A DNA stretch of 8,708 nt from the NCBI GenBank assembly GCA_913054445.1, contig CAJXIK010000079.1:1-8708 (forward strand), given 5' to 3'. The position numbers and the translations under genes are program-made. The notes below the pieces were generated by a model. It saw nothing but the letters and a program-made list of their open reading frames with translations. It ran no database searches and was not told where the DNA came from. Every line of letters begins with the position of its first letter. The stretch's first letter is position 1. Source of the stretch: an uncultured Bermanella sp. (GTDB taxonomy: Bacteria; Pseudomonadota; Gammaproteobacteria; Pseudomonadales; Oceanobacteraceae). Of the stretch, positions 4,812 to 8,708 are shown one piece after another.

Positions 4812-6540
4812 CTTCATCGTTGAGCCACTTTTTGAAGGCCTGAGCTACCCGCGCAGGGTCTTCGGCGATTAAGCCCTTGAGGGCATCGAGCTGGCGTTCG
4901 AAGCCGTCGCTGGCACCCGGCAGGAGGAATTCATCGGCCCCCGCTAGGGTGACCTTATCGTCGCCGAAGAGGTCGTCCCCTTCTCCTAGGTCATCTAATT
5001 CTCCTTCGATCGCGGCCACCTCGTCTTGCTTACCACGGTCCACTAGACTGCGCACGATGGGGCGGATCACGCCGAAGATCACTATCAATAAGAATAGACC
5101 CGCCAGCACCTGTTTGACAATCTCCCAGAACCAGGGTTGACGCCAAAATTCTGGTTCGCCGATTTCCTGAGCGCCGCCGAGGAAGGGGGTGTTGATGACG
5201 CTGACGCTGTCGCCACGGGCGGCATTGAAACCCACCGAGTCTTTCACCAGTAATTCTAGGCGTTTTAATTCCTCTGCGCTCCAAGGCAGGGTCTCTAATA
5301 GGCCGGTTTCAGGGTTGGCGCTGGAGCGATCGTTGACCGCCACCGATACGGTGAGGCGACGCAGGCGACCCACCTGATGCTGGGTATGGCTAAGGGTACG
5401 ATCTACCTCGTAGTTACGGGTGGCTTCGCTGCGTTTCTCGGTGGGCACCCCTGCCGCACCCCCTTCCCCGGCGGCGGCTTCCTCCGGCACGGCGGCGGCT
5501 CCCGGCGGTTGATTGGTGAGTGCGCCGGGGATGCCGCCATCGACCTTATTACTGGTTTCTTCGTTGAGCAGCTGCTCGGAACGCAGGGCGATGAGGTCGG
5601 GGTTAAACAGCTCCTGGGTCTGCTCCACCATCGTGAAGTCCACATCGGCGCTGACCTCAGACTGGAAGTTATCGACCCCCAGCACGGGCTCGAGGATGCG
5701 CTGCACCCGCTGGCCGAGATTCTGCTCTATCTTGCGGGTGTAATCGAACTGTTTGCTGGCCAGCAGGTCCTCTTCGCGCTTGTCGTCCTTACTTAACAGG
5801 TTGCCCTTTTGATCCACCAACGTGACATTCTCGATGGGCAGCTCGGGGATGCTGCTGGCCACTAGGTTCATGATGGCCTCGGCCTGTTCTTGCTTGAGGC
5901 CCTTGCCGCCGTAGATCTCGAGAAAGATAGAGGCGCGGGGCTCGCGGTCGTCGCGCACAAATACCGACTGCTTGGGCAGGGCCAAGTGCACGCGGGCGTT
6001 ACGCACGCTCTTTAAACTGGAAATAGTACGCGCTAACTCGCCCTCTAGGCCACGCCGATAACGCATACTCTCCATAAACTGGCTGGTGCCTAGGCCCTGC
6101 TCCTCATCGAGCAGCTCCATGCCCACGCCGTCATCGGTTTGTGCCACGATGGCGGCTAGGGAGAGACGCGCCTCATGGAGGTCGTCTTCGGCCACCATGA
6201 CAATGTTGGTGATGGGGTTGATTTGATAATCGATAGAGTCCATCTCGAGGGCATCTATGATCTCGCCGGCGTTGTAGTCTTGCAGGTTGGATAGTAATGG
6301 CCGGTAGAGGGTCTCCTGGGACCAGATCATCACGCCTATGCCTAAAGCAAGAATGGCGGCGAAGCCAATGAGCAGGGCCACCTGACGCACGATGGTGAGT
6401 TTGTTAAAGCCCATCATCACCGGGTTGATGTCACTGGCGTCCGTGGTGGCGGGCAGGGCTTCTTCGGCTGGCGCGCTTTCGTCTACACTGGGGGGGGGCA
6501 ATTGTTCCGCAGATTCGGCAGGTAGATTGTCGGTGGCCAT
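4804..6540 (-). CDS. fliF: Flagellar MS-ring protein FliF
   Basis: Inner-membrane protein whose roughly 25-34 copies form the MS ring, the base on which rotor, rod and export gate assemble. The 578-residue length is normal. The cytoplasmic N-terminus is followed by a membrane segment at about 53-73, then the ring-building periplasmic domains, and a second membrane segment at about 475-496. The 82-residue cytoplasmic tail is acidic in its middle and ends in the helix around DPARVAQAFKKWLNDEAG, which binds the N-terminal domain of FliG. A low-complexity Pro/Ala/Gly/Glu linker lies in the periplasmic part (about 335-365), where the family is variable. An AAAGGT Shine-Dalgarno sequence precedes the ATG, and the gap from fliE is 44 bp. 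The stop codon falls inside a degenerate unit of the repeat array that fills the gap to fliG. Confidence 0.96.
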   Translation of the reverse strand: MATDNLPAESAEQLPPPSVDESAPAEEALPATTDASDINPVMMGFNKLTIVRQVALLIGFAAILALGIGVMIWSQETLYRPLLSNLQDYNAGEIIDALEMDSIDYQINPITNIVMVAEDDLHEARLSLAAIVAQTDDGVGMELLDEEQGLGTSQFMESMRYRRGLEGELARTISSLKSVRNARVHLALPKQSVFVRDDREPRASIFLEIYGGKGLKQEQAEAIMNLVASSIPELPIENVTLVDQKGNLLSKDDKREEDLLASKQFDYTRKIEQNLGQRVQRILEPVLGVDNFQSEVSADVDFTMVEQTQELFNPDLIALRSEQLLNEETSNKVDGGIPGALTNQPPGAAAVPEEAAAGEGGAAGVPTEKRSEATRNYEVDRTLSHTQHQVGRLRRLTVSVAVNDRSSANPETGLLETLPWSAEELKRLELLVKDSVGFNAARGDSVSVINTPFLGGAQEIGEPEFWRQPWFWEIVKQVLAGLFLLIVIFGVIRPIVRSLVDRGKQDEVAAIEGELDDLGEGDDLFGDDKVTLAGADEFLLPGASDGFERQLDALKGLIAEDPARVAQAFKKWLNDEAG

Positions 6541-6584
6541 ATTATGTTTCTACCTTTACTGCTGTATTTGACATGCTATAAACA

Positions 6585-6983
6585 CTAAACCGGCATGTTC
6601 ATGATGTCTTTGTAGGCGTCGACTAATTTGTTGCGCACTTCCTTCATGGCATCAAACGAGACGCTGGCTTTCTGCGCGGCGATCATCACCTCTGGTAAAT
6701 CTACCCTAGGGTCGCCCTGCTCGAAACGCTTCTTCAAGCTGGCACTGTGCATCTGCGAGTCATTGACGTTATTGATGGCGTTACCGAACATGGCTTGAAA
6801 ATTAGGGACGTTGGGGTCGGCCTTGATATCGGGATAGTTGGCAGACTGGCTTTGCACTTTGTCCACCTCGTTGGCCAAGTGTTGCGGGCCATTGATGTTA
6901 TTCATTTCTTGCGGTTGTTGAATCTGTTGGCGCACCTGGCGCAGTTGCGATAGCACGCTGTTGATGTCTGCTCTGTCTACCAT
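6585..6983 (-). CDS. fliE: Flagellar hook-basal body protein FliE
   Basis: Small export substrate that sits at the junction between the MS ring and the proximal rod and is needed for assembly of the rod and export gate. The 132-residue product is slightly longer than the usual 100-115. The extra length is a Gln/Asn-rich N-terminal half (about 15-55). The family signature is at the C-terminus: an amphipathic stretch from the DLPEVMIAAQKASVSF region (about 99-114) followed by MKEVRNKLVDAYKDIMNMPV at the end. There is no signal peptide, as expected for a type III export substrate. The ATG is preceded by AGGTGGGAG, a strong Shine-Dalgarno sequence. It is the first structural gene after flrC and is separated from it by a 223-bp regulatory gap with a sigma-54 promoter, so it probably heads the fliEFGHIJ unit. 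Confidence 0.95.
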   Translation of the reverse strand: MVDRADINSVLSQLRQVRQQIQQPQEMNNINGPQHLANEVDKVQSQSANYPDIKADPNVPNFQAMFGNAINNVNDSQMHSASLKKRFEQGDPRVDLPEVMIAAQKASVSFDAMKEVRNKLVDAYKDIMNMPV

Positions 6984-7109
6984 GCTATGCTCCCACCTGT
7001 GTTAAACCATCGTTATTTTGTGTTCGTTAAACCCTGATGACGAATACTGTAAAAAAGCATCCTTGCCACGTCTTCCCTGAACAACCTGTCCTTGTCCTAT
7101 CATCCCTGT

Positions 7110-7131
7110 AAGAGCCAGTACCTTGACTCTT
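7110..7131 (-). promoter_or_regulatory. Dyad in the fliE leader, possible enhancer site or hairpin
   Basis: Two 7-base arms (AAGAGTC and GGCTCTT on the minus strand) face each other across 8 bases. They pair fully apart from one G-U. The site would lie about 10-31 bases after the predicted start of transcription. In Vibrio, FlrC is known to bind downstream of some of its promoters, so this could be an activator site. It could also simply be an mRNA hairpin. Confidence 0.35.
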
Positions 7132-7151
7132 GTTGTCTCCTAACTAGATAT

Positions 7152-7167
7152 TGCATATCGCAGGCCA
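7152..7167 (-). promoter_or_regulatory. Sigma-54 promoter of fliE
   Basis: On the minus strand the sequence is TGGCCTGCGATATGCA. It has GG and GC exactly 12 bases apart, as in the -24/-12 consensus TGGCACG-N4-TTGCA. The expected transcript start is near 7141, giving a 5' leader of about 157 nt before fliE. FlrC/FleR-dependent sigma-54 transcription of fliE is known in Pseudomonas and Vibrio, and the regulator gene lies immediately upstream. The match is by eye; no mapping data are available. Confidence 0.75.
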
Positions 7168-7193
7168 ATATTTATGCGGCGCGACGGCCAAAC

Positions 7194-7203
7194 GTTAATT
7201 AAC
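7194..7203. promoter_or_regulatory. AT-rich perfect palindrome upstream of the fliE promoter
   Basis: GTTAATTAAC is a perfect 10-base palindrome lying just after the flrC stop and about 55-60 bases before the predicted fliE transcription start. The spacing would suit a DNA-bending or regulator site, but a palindrome of this length may be chance. Confidence 0.2.
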
Positions 7204-7206
7204 CTA

Positions 7207-8637
7207 TTACAAGGGAGCCGAGTCCGTGATGTCGATGCCCTGATCGCGCATCCGCGCCATCTTGTACCTTAGTGTTCGGGGGCTGATGCCGAGTTTTTGC
7301 GCGGCGCGCTTCTTGTTTTTTTCGTTCTTGAGGGCATCGAGGATGAGCACGTACTCTCTTTGCTTAAGGTTATCACCCAGGGCGTCGCCAGCGTCTTGTT
7401 CTGCCTCTGGCGGCAATTCATTTGGCGGCCCACTGGGCACGGCCAAAGGTATCGATGATACGGTGACTGCGGACTGGCTGGGACTGGCATGGTTGACGAT
7501 GCCCGGCATGAGATTGAGCACGATGTCACCCGCGCCAATTTTATGACCGCTGTGAATGATGAGCGCACGCTGCATGACGTTGTCTAGCTCGCGCACATTG
7601 CCCGGCCAACTGTGCCCCCTGAGTTTTTCCATGGCACTGTCATCGAGAATAATTTGGCTGAGGTTTTGTTTCTTACAGTGCTTATGCAGCAGGCGTTGCG
7701 CGATGGGCACGATATCCTCTCGCCGCTGGGCGAGGGACTGCCAATGCAGGGGAAACACACTCAGGCGATAATACAAATCCTCACGGAATTTCTTCTCGTT
7801 GACGTATTCCACTAGGTTGCGGTTGGTGGTAGCCAACACCCGCACATCCAGTTTAATTATTTTGCGCCCGCCGAGACGTTCCACCTCGCGCTCTTGCAAG
7901 ACACGCAGCAGCTTTGCTTGCAGGCCGATGTCCATCTCGCTGATTTCATCCAGCAGCAGTGTGCCCCCCTGGGCCTGTTCGAACTTACCTGGCATGGCAT
8001 TGTAAGCGCCGGTGAAAGCCCCTTTTTCATAACCAAAGAGGGTGGCTTCCATCATGTTTTCGGGGATGGCGGCGCAGTTAATGGCCACGAATGGGCCTTT
8101 TTTGCGGGGGCTGTTTTGATGAATGAAACGCGCCAATACTTCCTTGCCCGTGCCGCTGTCACCACTGATCATCACCGTGGCCTCGCTGCCAGCCACCTGC
8201 TCGGCCAACTTAAACAGGGCCTTGGAACTAGGGGCTTGCGCCACTGGTTCGTCGAGGTCGAACGGCGCTTGCGCCTGATTGCGAAACTGGTTCACGGTAT
8301 CGACCAACACATCTACCTCGAAGGGTTTTACTAGGTAATCCATGGCCCCCAGTTGAATGGCCTGCACCGCTTTTTCCACCTCGCCGAAGGCGGTCATCAA
8401 CACCACTGGGATGGCCGGATAGTTTTTTCGCACTTGCTCCAGTAGGTCGAAGCCCGACATCTCTCCCATGCTGATATCGCTTAGGATCATGTTCACATTT
8501 TGCTTCTTCAGCAGCTGCATGGCCGCCTCGGCGCTGGGGCATTGAAAGCAGGCTATTTTGTGTAATTTAAGGGTGTCCACTATGGCCTCGCGCAGCTGCG
8601 CGTCGTCTTCCACCACCAGAATTTGAAAATCATTCAC
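7207..8637 (-). CDS. flrC: Sigma-54-dependent flagellar response regulator FlrC/FleR
   Basis: Cytoplasmic two-component activator that turns on sigma-54-dependent middle flagellar genes after phosphorylation by a FlrB/FleS-type kinase. The 476-residue protein has the three expected parts. The receiver domain (about 1-120) has acidic residues E10-D12, phospho-acceptor D54, T82 and K104. The AAA+ domain (about 135-370) has Walker A GDSGTGKE at 159-166, the sigma-54 contact loop GAFTGA at 206-211, and Walker B ending in D230-E231. A Fis-type helix-turn-helix lies at about 441-466. The start is GTG (8637-8635), preceded by AGGGGGA at good spacing. The start region is tandemly duplicated upstream. 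The sigma-54 promoter of fliE lies directly downstream, a likely target. It is assigned to FlrC/FleR rather than to another NtrC-family regulator by sequence and by its place next to fliE. Vibrio uses the name flrC and Pseudomonas fleR. Confidence 0.93.
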   Translation of the reverse strand: MNDFQILVVEDDAQLREAIVDTLKLHKIACFQCPSAEAAMQLLKKQNVNMILSDISMGEMSGFDLLEQVRKNYPAIPVVLMTAFGEVEKAVQAIQLGAMDYLVKPFEVDVLVDTVNQFRNQAQAPFDLDEPVAQAPSSKALFKLAEQVAGSEATVMISGDSGTGKEVLARFIHQNSPRKKGPFVAINCAAIPENMMEATLFGYEKGAFTGAYNAMPGKFEQAQGGTLLLDEISEMDIGLQAKLLRVLQEREVERLGGRKIIKLDVRVLATTNRNLVEYVNEKKFREDLYYRLSVFPLHWQSLAQRREDIVPIAQRLLHKHCKKQNLSQIILDDSAMEKLRGHSWPGNVRELDNVMQRALIIHSGHKIGAGDIVLNLMPGIVNHASPSQSAVTVSSIPLAVPSGPPNELPPEAEQDAGDALGDNLKQREYVLILDALKNEKNKKRAAQKLGISPRTLRYKMARMRDQGIDITDSAPL

Positions 8638-8708
8638 AATACTTCCCCCTGACGAACCTTGAGTATTTGAAAATCATTCACAATACGTCTCCCTGCTGAA
8701 CCTTGAGT
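8621..8708 (-). repeat. 44-bp tandem duplication covering the flrC start
   Basis: Positions 8621-8664 and 8665-8708 are two head-to-tail 44-base copies differing at only four positions. Each contains a Shine-Dalgarno-like run (AGGGGGA or AGGGAG), the sequence ATTGTGA, and the codons for the first residues of FlrC (MNDFQI). The inner copy supplies the real start. The window ends exactly at the edge of the outer copy, so further copies may lie outside. Confidence 0.93.
8634..8681 (-). CDS. Possible 15-residue leader peptide created by the start duplication
   Basis: The outer copy of the duplicated start region has its own GTG (8681-8679) with AGGGAG upstream. Because the repeat length (44) is not a multiple of three, reading from this GTG gives MNDFQILKVRQGEVL. 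It then stops at the TGA that overlaps the real flrC GTG (GTGA). Translation ending there could feed ribosomes to flrC or compete with it. It may equally be an untranslated by-product of the duplication. Confidence 0.3.
   Translation of the reverse strand: MNDFQILKVRQGEVL

Noticed and set aside
4338..4823. Plus-strand open frame across the fliG start and the array
   Set aside because: It is antisense to fliG and stays open mainly because the repeats have periods divisible by three. It has no recognisable domain or ribosome-binding site.
5377..5796. Plus-strand 139-codon frame inside fliF
   Set aside because: It is a shadow of the fliF coding sequence on the opposite strand, with no family resemblance or independent start signal.
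7056..7067. Second sigma-54-like site (TGGCAAGGATGCT on the minus strand)
   Set aside because: GG and GC are 9 bases apart instead of 12, which sigma-54 does not tolerate.

Overview
The window carries part of a polar-flagellum gene cluster, almost entirely on the minus strand. Read in the direction of transcription (right to left) the order is: a sigma-54-dependent response regulator (flrC/fleR), then fliE, fliF, fliG, fliH, fliI and fliJ, then a stand-alone CheY-like receiver gene. This order, the FlrC/FleR-type regulator beside fliE, and the protein sequences suggest a gammaproteobacterium with a Pseudomonas/Vibrio-type flagellar hierarchy, probably a marine or aquatic lineage. The genus cannot be named from the sequence alone.

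Layout from right to left. At 8621-8708 there is a 44-bp tandem duplication covering the flrC ribosome-binding site, GTG start and first codons. flrC (8637-7207) is followed by a 223-bp regulatory gap holding a good sigma-54 -24/-12 element (7167-7152) aimed at fliE. FliE (rod/MS-ring junction), FliF (MS ring), FliG (rotor switch), FliH and FliI (export ATPase and its regulator) and FliJ (export stalk/chaperone escort) follow as one apparent transcription unit. The gene after fliJ is a CheY-like receiver, where Vibrio-type clusters have fliK. It has its own Shine-Dalgarno sequence and perhaps a weak promoter.

The genes themselves are ordinary. The unusual part is between and at the edges of them. 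The same hairpin-forming repeat (core GGCCACGGGGTGGCC) recurs after cheY-like, between fliI and fliJ, and between fliF and fliG. In the fliF-fliG gap it is built into a mosaic array of about 260 bp, made of 21-nt linkers and 15-nt hairpin modules. Some hairpin modules lie in the opposite orientation and have paired stem changes. fliH also has a hexanucleotide microsatellite encoding a Ser-Glu tail, which overlaps an open reading frame upstream of fliI.

How the parts work together: an upstream sensor kinase (FlrB/FleS, outside the window) would phosphorylate FlrC, which would switch on the sigma-54 promoter of fliE. That would produce the basal-body, switch and export-ATPase proteins. The hairpin arrays in the long transcript could set different mRNA stabilities for FliF versus FliG and for FliI versus FliJ; this last point is inference.
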